From NCBI RefSeq assembly GCF_030818485.1, contig NZ_JAUTAJ010000004.1:2087001-2151000 (forward strand): DNA of 64,000 nucleotides, given 5' to 3'. Shown in pieces: positions 46,041 through 54,956 of this stretch. Each line of letters starts with the position of its first letter. The first letter of the stretch is position 1. The stretch comes from Pseudoroseomonas cervicalis (GTDB taxonomy: Bacteria > Pseudomonadota > Alphaproteobacteria > Acetobacterales > Acetobacteraceae). The translations under genes were made by a program, and so were the position numbers. The notes below the pieces were generated by a model. That model was not told the origin of the DNA. It saw only the letters and a list, made by a program, of their open reading frames with translations, and searched no databases.

Positions 46041-46691
46041 TCAGGCGATTCGCAGGGTGGCGGCGCGTGGCGCCGCGGCCGGCACGGCGCCGGCCAGCAG
46101 GGCGACACCGCCATGCAGCTCATGGATCATGGCGCCGAGATGCGGCGGCAGCCCGCCGCCGGCCAGCAAGGCGGGGCGCAGCAGGGCGATCGGCCCGTCA
46201 AACACCAGGAAGCGGGCGCGGGCCAGGTCTTCCTCGGCCAGGCCTGCCTCAGCCAGGGCGTCCCCGCCGCGGCGCAGCGCCAGCCCCTGGCGGAAGGCGC
46301 CATCCAGCTCGGCCTCCAGCCGCTCCAGCGCCGCGCGCAGCGGCGCGGGGGGCGGCGTGTCCTCGAACAGCTCCACCGGCTCATGCAGCAGCAGGAAACG
46401 GGCGCGGCGCGGGTCCTCGGCGGCCCAGGGCAGGATGGCCAGCGCCGCCTCGCGCATCCGCCCCTGCCGCAGCAGCGGCGCGAGCCGCGCGACGAAGCCG
46501 CCATAGGCCTGGTTCCAGGCGGTGCCCAGGATCGCCGAGCGCGACTCGAAACGGTGATAGATGGAGCCGGTGGGCGCCCCCACCTTGCGGGCGATCGCCT
46601 GCAGCGAGGCGGCGGCGGGGCCGTGCTCGGCCACCAGGGTCATGGCGGCGTCGACGAACAGTTCGGCGGAGTAGCGGGCGGTGCGGACCAT
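46041..46691 (-). CDS. TetR-family regulator, co-transcribed with map
   Basis: The 216-residue product has a TetR helix-turn-helix: AAMTLVAEHGPAAASLQAIARKVGAPTGSIYHRFESRSAILGTAW. The C-terminal effector domain is unlike that of the other TetR protein in this window. A 12-bp perfect palindrome, CGTTCTAGAACG, lies 15 bp upstream of the ATG and is the obvious autoregulatory site. The map gene follows after 13 bp, so repression would cover both. Confidence 0.88.
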   Translation of the reverse strand: MVRTARYSAELFVDAAMTLVAEHGPAAASLQAIARKVGAPTGSIYHRFESRSAILGTAWNQAYGGFVARLAPLLRQGRMREAALAILPWAAEDPRRARFLLLHEPVELFEDTPPPAPLRAALERLEAELDGAFRQGLALRRGGDALAEAGLAEEDLARARFLVFDGPIALLRPALLAGGGLPPHLGAMIHELHGGVALLAGAVPAAAPRAATLRIA

Positions 46692-46705
46692 GCAATTGGA
46701 ATAGT

Positions 46706-46717
46706 CGTTCTAGAACG
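46706..46717. promoter_or_regulatory. TetR operator palindrome upstream of tetR-map
   Basis: CGTTCTAGAACG is a perfect 12-bp dyad within A/T-rich surroundings, between the TetR start and the divergent phosphoesterase gene. Its GTTCTAGAAC centre matches a class of operators seen in front of many TetR genes. Confidence 0.65.
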
Positions 46718-46848
46718 CCCTGTCCAGAAACCGCCCCTCGCCTGCGGAAAATGGCCAACCCGCGGCGCATTGCGGCGTTGTCTCAGCCGGGAACGGCGCG
46801 CAGGATCGGGTGCGGGCCTGTCCCGCTTCCGGGGGCGTGTGTGCTGTG

Positions 46849-47556
46849 ATGGCGAGAGAGGCGGAGAGGCCGGCGCCGGGCCGATTGCCGCAGGGCCTTC
46901 GGGTCTATGCGATCGGCGACGTGCATGGCTGCGCCGCCCGGCTGGCCACGCTGCACCGCCGCATCACCGAGGATTGGCAATCCCGCCCGGCCGAGCGCTG
47001 CGCCATCATCCATCTCGGCGATTATGTCGATCGCGGCCCGGACAGCGCCGCGGTGATCGAGGCGCTGCTGGGCCCCCTCCCGGTGGCGGGCGCCGAATCC
47101 GTGCTGCTGCGCGGCAATCACGAGGCGATGATGCTGGAGGGGCTGCAGGGCGGCCCCGGCTCGCTGGCCGAGGATCTCTGGCTGTGGAATGGCGGCGACG
47201 CGACGCTCGCCTCCTATGGGGCGCGCGATGCCGGCTTCGCCCCGCCAGCGGCGCATCTGGCGCTGCTGCAGGCCACCGCCCTGCAATGGCAGGCGGGCGA
47301 TTATCTTTTTGTCCATGCCGGCATCGATCCGCGCCGCAGCCTGGAGGCGCAGCGCAGCCAGGACCTGCTCTGGATCCGCGAGCCCTTCCTGTCCTGGCCG
47401 CGGGCTTTTCCGATGGTTGTGGTGCATGGCCACACCCCCTGCCGGGCGCCGGAGCTGCGGCCGAACCGCATCGGCATCGACACCGGGGCGGTGGGCGGCG
47501 GCGCGCTGACCTGCCTGGTGCTGCAGGAGGCGGGGCTGCGCTTCCTCTCGGCGTGA
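46849..47556 (+). CDS. Metallophosphoesterase (PPP/ApaH-like)
   Basis: The ATG at 46849 gives 235 residues. The three signature blocks are intact: GDVHGC, GDYVDRGPDS and LRGNHEAMM, with later His ligands in FVHAGIDP and VHGHTP. It resembles bacterial serine/threonine protein phosphatases and diadenosine tetraphosphatases. The substrate cannot be decided from sequence. It is 47 bp upstream of hldE and in the same direction, but no phosphatase role in heptose synthesis is implied, as the heptose bisphosphate phosphatase GmhB belongs to another family. Confidence 0.88.
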   Translation: MAREAERPAPGRLPQGLRVYAIGDVHGCAARLATLHRRITEDWQSRPAERCAIIHLGDYVDRGPDSAAVIEALLGPLPVAGAESVLLRGNHEAMMLEGLQGGPGSLAEDLWLWNGGDATLASYGARDAGFAPPAAHLALLQATALQWQAGDYLFVHAGIDPRRSLEAQRSQDLLWIREPFLSWPRAFPMVVVHGHTPCRAPELRPNRIGIDTGAVGGGALTCLVLQEAGLRFLSA

Positions 47557-47603
47557 GGGGGCGCCTTGCGCCCGCCCGCGCCACTGCGCTAGGCAGCGGG
47601 ACG

Positions 47604-49127
47604 ATGCAAGGCCACGAGCCCCCCTCCGCCACCCCTGCCGGCAGCGCCGCCGCGCCCGAGGGGGCACCGCCGGTTCCCGATCAGGCCGACCTCACCGAGG
47701 CGGTGCGCCAGCTCAAGCGCGCCTCCGTCCTGGTGGTGGGCGATGCCATGCTCGACCGCTACGTCTATGGCGCGGTGAAGCGCATCAGCCCCGAGGCGCC
47801 GGTGCCGGTGCTGGCGGTGGAGCGCGAGGTCGCCATGCCCGGCGGCGCCGGCAATGTGGTGCGCAACCTCACCGCCCTCGGCGCTGCCGTCGCCTTCCTG
47901 TCCGTGGTGGGCGATGACCAGGCGGGGTCGGACCTGACGGGCCTGGTCGGCGGCCAGCCGGGGGTCGAGCCCTGGCTGCTGGTGCAGGGCGGCCGCGCCA
48001 CCACCACCAAGACCCGCTTCATCGCCAGCGGCCAGCAGATGCTGCGCGCCGACCATGAGATCGCCCGGCCGATCCATCAGCGCCTGGCCGACCGGCTGGT
48101 GCGCATCGCCACCGACACGGTCGCCGCCACCTCGGTGATGGTGCTGTCCGACTACTGCAAGGGCGTGCTCTCCGGCGACGTGCCGGCGCGGCTGATCGCC
48201 GCCGCCAAATCGGCCGGCCGCCGCGTCGTGGTCGACCCCAAGGGCGAGGATTTCTCCCGGTACGCCGGCGCCGACATCGTCACGCCGAACCGGGCGGAGC
48301 TGGCCCTGGCCAGCGGGCTGCCGATCGATTCGGAGGAGGACATCGTCGCTGCCGCCCGCGCCCTGCGGGACCGCCATGGCTTCGGCGCGGTGCTGGTCAC
48401 CCGCTCCGAGGACGGCATGACGCTGCTCGAGGGCGACGAGGTCCATCATTTCCCGGCCGAGGCGCCGGAGGTGCATGATGTCTCCGGCGCCGGCGACACG
48501 GCCGTCGCCGTGCTGGCCGCCGGCATGGCGGCGGGGCTGGCCCTGCCGCTGGCCGCCCGCATCGCCAACATCGCGGGCGGGCTGGTGGTGGGCAAGGTCG
48601 GCACCGCGGTGGCCCGCGAATCCGACCTGCTGGAGGCGCTGACCCCCGAGCGCGGGGCACTGCGAAAGGTGCTGCGCCGGGCGGCGGCGGCGGAGCAGGT
48701 GGAGCGCTGGCGCCAGCGCGGCTGGCGCGTGGGCTTCACCAATGGCTGTTTCGACCTGCTGCATCCCGGCCATGTCCATCTGCTGGAGCAGGCGCGCAGC
48801 TGGTGCGACCGGCTGGTGGTCGGGCTGAACGCCGATAGCAGCGTCAAGCGCCTCAAGGGCCCGACCCGGCCGATCCAGCCCGAGGCGGCGCGCGCCGCCG
48901 TGCTGGCCTCGCTCGCCACCGTCGACCTGGTGACCATCTTCGAGGAGGACACGCCGGTCGAGCTGATCCACCTGCTGCGCCCCGATGTGCTGGTGAAGGG
49001 CGCCGACTACACGGTGGACCAGGTGGTGGGCGGCGAGCTGGTGCAGGAATGGGGCGGCGTGGTGAAGCTGGCCGAGCTGCTGCCGGGCAATTCCACCACC
49101 GCCACCGTCGCACGGATGCGGGGCTGA
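47604..49127 (+). CDS. hldE: Bifunctional heptose-7-phosphate kinase / heptose-1-phosphate adenylyltransferase
   Basis: HldE makes ADP-D-glycero-D-manno-heptose for the LPS inner core. The 507-residue product has a PfkB-type kinase domain (about residues 38-350), with VGDAMLDRYVYG, PGGAGNVVRNL, VDPKGEDFSRYAGADIVTPN and DVSGAGDTAVAVLAAG. A cytidylyltransferase-like domain follows (about 370-507), with FTNGCFDLLHPGHVHLLEQA and VKGADYTVDQVVGGELV. Both catalytic motifs are intact. dgt follows after 7 bp. The N-terminal 30 residues are Pro/Ala-rich and poorly conserved, so the exact start is uncertain. Confidence 0.94.
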   Translation: MQGHEPPSATPAGSAAAPEGAPPVPDQADLTEAVRQLKRASVLVVGDAMLDRYVYGAVKRISPEAPVPVLAVEREVAMPGGAGNVVRNLTALGAAVAFLSVVGDDQAGSDLTGLVGGQPGVEPWLLVQGGRATTTKTRFIASGQQMLRADHEIARPIHQRLADRLVRIATDTVAATSVMVLSDYCKGVLSGDVPARLIAAAKSAGRRVVVDPKGEDFSRYAGADIVTPNRAELALASGLPIDSEEDIVAAARALRDRHGFGAVLVTRSEDGMTLLEGDEVHHFPAEAPEVHDVSGAGDTAVAVLAAGMAAGLALPLAARIANIAGGLVVGKVGTAVARESDLLEALTPERGALRKVLRRAAAAEQVERWRQRGWRVGFTNGCFDLLHPGHVHLLEQARSWCDRLVVGLNADSSVKRLKGPTRPIQPEAARAAVLASLATVDLVTIFEEDTPVELIHLLRPDVLVKGADYTVDQVVGGELVQEWGGVVKLAELLPGNSTTATVARMRG

Positions 49128-49134
49128 GCGCCGC

Positions 49135-50451
49135 GTGCGCTGGGAGAGGCTGTTCGAGAGCCGCCGCTTCCTGGACGCGGCCCGCAAGCCGGCGCTGAAC
49201 CGCAACGCCTACCAGATCGACCAGGACCGCATCGTCTTCAGCCGCCCCTTCCGCCGGCTGCAGCAGAAGACCCAGGTCCACCCCCTGCCCTTCAACGCGC
49301 ATGTGCGCAACCGCCTGCTGCACACGCTGGAGGTGGCGTCCGTCGGCCGCTCGCTGGGCTTCACCGTGGGCACCGAGCTGGCCGCCGAGCTGCGCGCGGC
49401 CGGCCACACGCCGGATGATCTCGGCTATCTGGTGCAGGCGGTGTGCCTGGCGCATGACATCGGCAACCCGCCCTTCGGCCATGCCGGGGAGGCGGTGATC
49501 GCCACCCATATGGCGCGCTGGCTGGACGGGCCGGGCGCCGCCAGCGGCCTGAAGCTCGACCACGACCTCCGCTTCTTCGACGGCAACGCCCAGGGCTTCC
49601 GCATCCTGACCCGCGCCGATGGCTATCGCGAGCGCGGCGGGCTGAAGCTGAGCCTGGCGAGCCTCGGCGCCTTCCTGAAATATCCCTGGGGGGGCGAGGA
49701 TCCCCGCGCCGCCCGCGACGGCCGCCCCGGCGTGAAGTTCAACCATTTCGCCACCGAGGCCGCGGCCTTCCAGGCGGTGACCGAGGGCTGCGGCCTGTCG
49801 GGCCCGCATCCGCGCCACCCCGCCGTCTGGCTGATGGAGGCGGCGGACGACATCACCTATGGCCTGGCCGATCTCGAGGACGCGGTCGAGCTGGATATGG
49901 TGCCCTATCGCGACTACGAGGCGCTGGTGGCACCGCTGGGCGAGGTCAGCCAGGCGCGGCTGGCCGATGAGGATAGCCGCATCCAGAAGATCGCCCTGCT
50001 GCGCAGCAAGGCGATCGGCCGCATGATCAACGCCGTGGCGCGCGCCTATTGCGACCATGCGGCGGCGATCATGGCGGGCGAGCTGGAGGCCGGGCGCTCG
50101 CTGATCAAGCTCTGCGCCCCGGCGCTGCGCGAGCCCTTCCGCGCCATCGAGGCGAAGAACCGCGACACGCTGTATTTCCACCCGCGCAAGGCGGAGTTCG
50201 AGATCGGCGCCGGCGATGTGCTGGAGAAGACGCTCTCGGTCTTCCTGGAGGCCTCGCTCGCCTATGTGCGCGCCGGTGGCGAGGTGGAGAAGGTCGCCGC
50301 CCCCTCGCGCCAGGCGCTGTCGCTGATGCAGGACTACCATCCGCGCCCGGGTTTTTCGCCGTCGGAGACGATCCGCTGCGCGGTGGATTTCGTCGCCGGC
50401 ATGACCGACAATTACGCCGCGCATCTGGCCGCCCGGCTGCGCGGCCTCTGA
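49135..50451 (+). CDS. dgt: Deoxyguanosinetriphosphate triphosphohydrolase-like protein
   Basis: The 438-residue HD-domain protein starts at GTG 49135. It has the Dgt pattern: FSRPFRRLQQKTQVHPL, the first metal His in RNRLLHTLEVASVGRSLG, the HD pair in CLAHDIGNPPFGHAGE, and DDITYGLADLEDAVE with the last Asp. Such enzymes hydrolyse dNTPs to deoxynucleosides and triphosphate and help control dNTP pools. It is 7 bp after hldE and probably co-transcribed. Whether it prefers dGTP cannot be told. Confidence 0.92.
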   Translation: MRWERLFESRRFLDAARKPALNRNAYQIDQDRIVFSRPFRRLQQKTQVHPLPFNAHVRNRLLHTLEVASVGRSLGFTVGTELAAELRAAGHTPDDLGYLVQAVCLAHDIGNPPFGHAGEAVIATHMARWLDGPGAASGLKLDHDLRFFDGNAQGFRILTRADGYRERGGLKLSLASLGAFLKYPWGGEDPRAARDGRPGVKFNHFATEAAAFQAVTEGCGLSGPHPRHPAVWLMEAADDITYGLADLEDAVELDMVPYRDYEALVAPLGEVSQARLADEDSRIQKIALLRSKAIGRMINAVARAYCDHAAAIMAGELEAGRSLIKLCAPALREPFRAIEAKNRDTLYFHPRKAEFEIGAGDVLEKTLSVFLEASLAYVRAGGEVEKVAAPSRQALSLMQDYHPRPGFSPSETIRCAVDFVAGMTDNYAAHLAARLRGL

Positions 50452-50459
50452 AGGCGGGT

Positions 50460-50526
50460 GCAGGGGACCCCGTCCCCTGCCCGAGGAAAAAGAAGGCGGG
50501 AGTTTGAGGGGGCAAAGCCCCCTCAA
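50460..50526. terminator. Paired hairpins between convergent dgt and small membrane gene
   Basis: GCAGGGGAC with GTCCCCTGC (50460-50480) is followed by TTGAGGGGGC-AAA-GCCCCCTCAA (50504-50526). Preceded by AAGGCGGGTGC, it repeats the unit at 26029-26088. The second hairpin overlaps the stop codon of the reverse-strand small gene. Confidence 0.7.
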
Positions 50527-50684
50527 TCGTCTTTCGGCGGCCGGCGGAAGGCCATCACCAGCGCCGCCACCGCCAGCAGCGTCAGCATCGCCCAGGGCAT
50601 GCTGTCGAAGCCGTGGCTGTCATGCATGGCCAGCAGCGTCAGCGCCGCCAGCAGCACGCCCACCAGCGCCAGATAGCCGAGCAC
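50523..50684 (-). CDS. Small two-helix membrane protein
   Basis: A GTG at 50684 gives 53 residues with two hydrophobic helices, YLALVGVLLAALTLLAM and PWAMLTLLAVAALVMAF, joined by HDSHGFDS, and a basic end RRPPKDD. GGCGGGGCG precedes it. It lies 16 bp downstream of the dienelactone hydrolase gene on the same strand, so it is probably co-transcribed. I recognise no family. The membrane topology and the position support a real gene. Confidence 0.55.
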   Translation of the reverse strand: MLGYLALVGVLLAALTLLAMHDSHGFDSMPWAMLTLLAVAALVMAFRRPPKDD

Positions 50685-50700
50685 CGCCCCGCCCGCCGGC

Positions 50701-51366
50701 TCAGCCGCCGAGATGGCGGGCCAGGAAGCCCAGCGCCCGCTGCTCGGCCAGCACCGCATCGGCCGGGCTGTAGGCGCCGCGCTCCTCGCAGGCGAAGCCG
50801 TGCCCGGCGCCGGCATAGGTGAAGACCTCCACCCCCGGCTGGGCGTTCCGGATCGCCTCGACATCGGCCATGGGGATGCCGCTATCGGCCTCGCCGAAAT
50901 GCAGCTGTACCGGGCAGCGCGGCGCTTCCTCCTTCGCCGCGGCGATGCCGCCGCCGTAATAGCCGACCGCGGCGGCGAAGGCCTCGCTGCGGGTCGCGCC
51001 GTGCCAGGCGACGGTGCCGCCCCAGCAATAGCCGATCAGGCCGATGCGGGCGCCGGAGGGCAGGGCGGCGGCCGCGGCCTCGACATCCAGCAGCGTGGCG
51101 GCGGGGTCGATGGCGCTGCGCAGCGCCAGGCCCTGCTTCACATCTTCCGGCGTATAGCCCAGCTCCACCCCCTTTTCCGCCCGGTCGAACAGGGCCGGGG
51201 CCAGCACGGCATAGCCCTGCTGGGCGAATCGGTCGCAGACGCGGCGCATATGCCGGTTCACGCCGAAGATCTCCTGCACCACCACCAGGGCCATCGGCGC
51301 CTGTTCCGGCCCGGCGCGCCAGGCGGAAAGCCTGTGGCCATCGGCGGCGACCAGTTCGACCTGCAT
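50701..51366 (-). CDS. Dienelactone hydrolase family protein
   Basis: GGAGAG before ATG 51366 gives 221 residues. The dienelactone hydrolase triad is visible: Cys in IGYCWGGTVAW, Asp in FGEADSGIP and His in AGAGHGFACEERG, along with the conserved Glu in VVVQEIFGVNRHMRRVCDRFA. Members act on dienelactones, carboxymethylenebutenolide or short esters. The true catechol-pathway enzyme cannot be separated from general carboxylesterases by sequence, and no chlorocatechol genes are present. Confidence 0.88.
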   Translation of the reverse strand: MQVELVAADGHRLSAWRAGPEQAPMALVVVQEIFGVNRHMRRVCDRFAQQGYAVLAPALFDRAEKGVELGYTPEDVKQGLALRSAIDPAATLLDVEAAAAALPSGARIGLIGYCWGGTVAWHGATRSEAFAAAVGYYGGGIAAAKEEAPRCPVQLHFGEADSGIPMADVEAIRNAQPGVEVFTYAGAGHGFACEERGAYSPADAVLAEQRALGFLARHLGG

Positions 51367-51433
51367 GCCTCTCTCCTGCCCTGGGGCGCGGCGGGCCATT
51401 CCCGTCCCGGCCCTGCCCGCCTATCCTCGGAGC

Positions 51434-51628
51434 ATGGCAGAGATCGTCAACCTCAACCGCCGGCGCAAACAGGCGGCGCGCGCGGCCGAGGCCCGCCAGG
51501 CCGCCGCCAACCGCGAGAAATTCGGTCGCAGCCGCGAGCAGCGGGCGCGCGATGCCGAGGCCGAGGCGCGCCGCAACGCGCTGCTGGACGGCGCCCGGCA
51601 GGAGGAAGGCGGGCCGGAGAAGGGCTGA
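51434..51628 (+). CDS. DUF4169 family protein
   Basis: A 64-residue, highly charged, Arg/Ala-rich helical protein beginning MAEIVNLNRRRKQAARAAEAR with NREKFGRSREQRARDAEAEARR. This start and the KFGR motif are typical of DUF4169, a small alphaproteobacterial family without known role. CGGAG lies 5 bp before the ATG. It is divergent from the dienelactone hydrolase gene and convergent with the hybrid kinase gene. Confidence 0.85.
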   Translation: MAEIVNLNRRRKQAARAAEARQAAANREKFGRSREQRARDAEAEARRNALLDGARQEEGGPEKG

Positions 51629-51685
51629 ACAGCCCCGCGGCGGGTCGCCGCCAGGGGGCCGAGCCGGCGCGCGGCCGGCCGCCGC

Positions 51686-53527
51686 TCAGGCGCCTGGCGC
51701 GGGCTGCTGCAGTTCCGGCCGCGGCGCGGCGGCGATCGCCGCCTGCAGCGCGGCGCGCTCCACCGGCTTGGCGACATGCCCATCCATACCGGCGGCCAGG
51801 CAGGCGCGGCGCTGCGCCTCGCCCACCTCGGCGGTCAGCGCCAGCACCGGCAGCCGCGCCGCGCCCGGGCGCAGCACCGGCTCCAGCGCCCGCAGGCGGC
51901 GGGCGGTCTCCAGCCCGTCCATGCCGGGCATCTGCACATCCAGCAGCATCAGGTCGATGCCGGCATCGGCCTCCAGCAGGGCCAGCGCCTCCTCGCCGCC
52001 GGCGGCCAGCAGCACGCTGTGGCCATCGGCCTGCAGCAGCGCCTCGGCCACCACGCGGTTCACCGCCACATCATCCACCACCAGCACGCGGCGCGGCGTG
52101 ATGGCGGCGCCCGCGGCCGGGTGCGGCGCCGGCGGCAGAGCGGCGGGGGGCAGCGGCAGCTCCACCCAGAAGCGGCTGCCACGGCCATCCGGCCCGGCCT
52201 CGACGCCGATCCGGCCCTGCATGGCCAGCGCCAGTGCGGCGCAGATGGCGAGGCCGAGGCCGCTGCCCTCCTCCCGCGCCGCGCCATCGCCCAGGCGCTG
52301 GAAGTCGCGGAACAGCCGCGCCGCCTGGTCGGGGGCGATGCCGGGGCCGCTGTCCAGCACCTCCAGCCGCAGCCCCTGCCCCAGCAGCGGCGCCGCCGAG
52401 AGGGTGACCTGCCCGCCGGCGGGAGTGAACTTCACCGCATTGCCCAGCAGGTTCAGCAGGATCTGGCGCAGCCGCCTCGCATCGCCGCAGACCGCCGGCG
52501 GCAGGCCCGGCGCGGTGACCAGGCCGAGCGTCAGCCGCTTGCGCTCCGCCTCCGGCCGCACCAGCGCCAGCGCCTCCTCCAGCAGCGGCTGCAGCGCCAG
52601 CGGCGCGCGCTGCAGGCTGAGCCGCCCGGCCTCGACCTGCGCCAGATCCAGCACGTCATTGACGAGGGCCAGCAGATGCCGCCCGGCGCGCTCGATCACC
52701 GCCAGCTGCGCCTGCGCCGCCTCCGGCAGGTCGCGCCGCGCCGCCAGCAGCTGGGCCAGCCCCAGCACGCCGTTCAGCGGCGTGCGCAGCTCATGGCTCA
52801 TCCGCGCCAGGAAGCGCGACTTCGCCTCGCTGGCCTGCTCGGCGCTGCGCGCGGCCGCGGCGGCGGCGGCGACCGCGCGGCGCTCGCCGCGCTCGCGGAA
52901 CAGCGCCAGCAGCAGGAAGCTGACCCCCACCCCCTGCAGGATGGCCTGCAGCATCACCAGCTGGACCCAGAAATTGTCCGGCAGCGCCTCGCTGGGCTTC
53001 CAGCTGCCCATCCACACCACCACCGGGATGCGCAGCAGCATCATCACGCCCTGCAGGCCGAAGGTGGCGGCCAGGATGCCGCGCAGCATCGGGCTCTCCG
53101 CCCGGCCCTTGGCGAATTGCCAGGCGGTGCCGAGGATCAGCGGCGTGCTGAGCAGCGACATGATGATGACCCGCGTCTCCACCGCCGCGGTCAGCGCCGG
53201 CAGGGCGCGCAGGCCGAGCCAGATCAGCCCCGGCAGCAGCAGCGGCCAGAGCAGCGGGCGCTCCCCGTCGAAGCGGCGCGCGCCGTGCCAGGCCGAGGCC
53301 AGGGCCAGCAGCACCACGAGATTGGCGATGTCGATGGAGAGGAAGACCGGCGCCTTGCCGCGCAGCGCCAGCAGCAGCGAGGCGGTGCTGAGCCCGAGCA
53401 GCGACATGCCCCAGGCGCGGATGCCGGGCAGGCTGTGCCGACCGATCGACAGGCCGAGCCAGATGAGCCCCAGCAGCGCCCCGAGGGCGACGCTGACCGT
53501 GAGCAGGGTGTAGCTGTCGAGAGACAC
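51686..53527 (-). CDS. Hybrid sensor histidine kinase / response regulator
   Basis: The 613-residue protein has about seven hydrophobic segments in residues 1-210 (for example LLTVSVALGALLGLIWLGL, ANLVVLLALASAW, VMLQAILQGVGVSFLLLAL) and no large periplasmic loop. HisKA follows with MSHELRTPLNGVLGLA. The HATPase domain has LLGNAVKFTPAGGQ, LDSGPGIA and EEGSGLGLAICAALA. A C-terminal receiver domain has VVDDVAVNR, the phospho-Asp in MLLDVQMPGMDGLE, and Lys in HVAKPVE. The signal and the output are unknown, and no partner regulator is adjacent. Confidence 0.92.
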   Translation of the reverse strand: MSLDSYTLLTVSVALGALLGLIWLGLSIGRHSLPGIRAWGMSLLGLSTASLLLALRGKAPVFLSIDIANLVVLLALASAWHGARRFDGERPLLWPLLLPGLIWLGLRALPALTAAVETRVIIMSLLSTPLILGTAWQFAKGRAESPMLRGILAATFGLQGVMMLLRIPVVVWMGSWKPSEALPDNFWVQLVMLQAILQGVGVSFLLLALFRERGERRAVAAAAAAARSAEQASEAKSRFLARMSHELRTPLNGVLGLAQLLAARRDLPEAAQAQLAVIERAGRHLLALVNDVLDLAQVEAGRLSLQRAPLALQPLLEEALALVRPEAERKRLTLGLVTAPGLPPAVCGDARRLRQILLNLLGNAVKFTPAGGQVTLSAAPLLGQGLRLEVLDSGPGIAPDQAARLFRDFQRLGDGAAREEGSGLGLAICAALALAMQGRIGVEAGPDGRGSRFWVELPLPPAALPPAPHPAAGAAITPRRVLVVDDVAVNRVVAEALLQADGHSVLLAAGGEEALALLEADAGIDLMLLDVQMPGMDGLETARRLRALEPVLRPGAARLPVLALTAEVGEAQRRACLAAGMDGHVAKPVERAALQAAIAAAPRPELQQPAPGA

Positions 53528-53735
53528 GAAAAAGGCCCGGTTCGCCGCGGGAAACGCCGGGGCGCGGCAGCGCCCCAGCCCTTCTTAGCGGTGGCGGCGC
53601 CCCGGCCCTAGACGGAAAACAACCCACAGCGGCGCGGCGCCGACGGAAAATGCCGCCAGGCGCCGGGCTGGCAGGCCTTTCATGGCGTGGGCAGGGCAGC
53701 GATGGCGGGCGGGCCGGCGGGCCCGCCCCCGCGGG

Positions 53736-54830
53736 TCAGACGTTGAAGCGGAACAGCATGATGTCGCCATCCTTGACGACGTATTCCTTGCCCTCGACGC
53801 GCATCTTGCCGGCTTCCTTGGCCGCCTGCTCGCCGCCCAGCGTGACATAGTCGTCATAGCCGATGGTCTCGGCGGCGATGAAGCCGCGCTCGAAATCGCC
53901 ATGGATCACGCCGGCCGCCTGCGGCGCCTTCATCCCCTTCAGGATGGTCCAGGCGCGCGCCTCCTTCGGCCCCACGGTGAAATAGGTGATCAGGCCGAGC
54001 AGCCCGTAGCCGGCGGCGATGACGCGATCGAGCCCGGAATCCGACAGGCCGAGCCCTTCCAGGAACTCGCCCCGGTCGGCCGCGTCCATCTGGCTGATCT
54101 CCGCCTCGATGGCGGCGGAGACGACGACGGCCTTGGCGCCCTCGGCGGCGGCGCGCTCGAACACCCGTGCGCTCTGCGCATTGCCGGTGGCGGCCGCGCC
54201 CTCCTCGACATTGCAGACATAGAGCACGGGCTTGGAGGTCAGCAGCTGCAGGCGCTTCACCGCCTCCTCCTCCCCCTTGGGGATGGAGGCGCGGGCCGGC
54301 CTGCCGTCGCGCAGGCCCGCCAGGATCGGCTCGATCAGCGCCAGCTGGCCGGCGGCCTCCTTGTCGCCGCCGCGGGCGCGCTTCTGCAGCCCGGTGATGC
54401 GCTTCTCCAGGCTGTCCATGTCGGCCAGCATCAGCTCGGTCTCGATGGTGTCGGCGTCGCGGATCGGGTCGACGCTGCCCTCGACATGGGTGACGTCACC
54501 ATCCTCGAAGCAGCGCAGGACGTGCACGATCGCATCCGTCTCACGGATGTTCGCCAGGAACTGGTTGCCCAGCCCCTCCCCGCGCGAGGCGCCGCGCACC
54601 AGCCCGGCGATGTCGACGAATTCCAGGCTGGTGGGCACGATCTTCTGGCTCTTGCCGATCTTGGCGATGGCGTCAAGGCGGCGGTCCGGCACGGCGACGC
54701 GGCCGACATTCGGCTCGATCGTGCAGAAGGGATAGTTGGCGGCCTGGGCCGCCGCGGTCTGCGTCAGCGCGTTGAACAGGGTGGACTTGCCGACATTCGG
54801 CAGCCCGACGATACCGCAATTGAAGCCCAT
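53736..54830 (-). CDS. ychF: Redox-regulated ribosome-associated ATPase YchF/OLA1
   Basis: The 364-residue P-loop protein of the Obg family has G1 GLPNVGKST (residues 9-17), G2 TIEPNVGRV, G3 DIAGLVRGASRGEGLGNQFL and the NVEE version of G4, which marks ATP rather than GTP specificity. The C-terminal TGS domain has ITYFTVGPKEARAWTILKGM and AAGVIHGDFERGFIAAE. The family binds ribosomes and responds to oxidative stress. It follows pth in the same direction, a common arrangement, with one small unknown gene between. Confidence 0.96.
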   Translation of the reverse strand: MGFNCGIVGLPNVGKSTLFNALTQTAAAQAANYPFCTIEPNVGRVAVPDRRLDAIAKIGKSQKIVPTSLEFVDIAGLVRGASRGEGLGNQFLANIRETDAIVHVLRCFEDGDVTHVEGSVDPIRDADTIETELMLADMDSLEKRITGLQKRARGGDKEAAGQLALIEPILAGLRDGRPARASIPKGEEEAVKRLQLLTSKPVLYVCNVEEGAAATGNAQSARVFERAAAEGAKAVVVSAAIEAEISQMDAADRGEFLEGLGLSDSGLDRVIAAGYGLLGLITYFTVGPKEARAWTILKGMKAPQAAGVIHGDFERGFIAAETIGYDDYVTLGGEQAAKEAGKMRVEGKEYVVKDGDIMLFRFNV

Positions 54831-54956
54831 GACCGGTCCTCGGAGGCAGAAGGCGCCACGCGGCGGAGGGCCGCGGCAGGCGGGGTCCGGGCCCGCGCCC
54901 TGTGGCAGGGGCGGCCCGGCGGGAAAAGGGCGGCGGGGCGCGCCCGCCGCGCGGGA

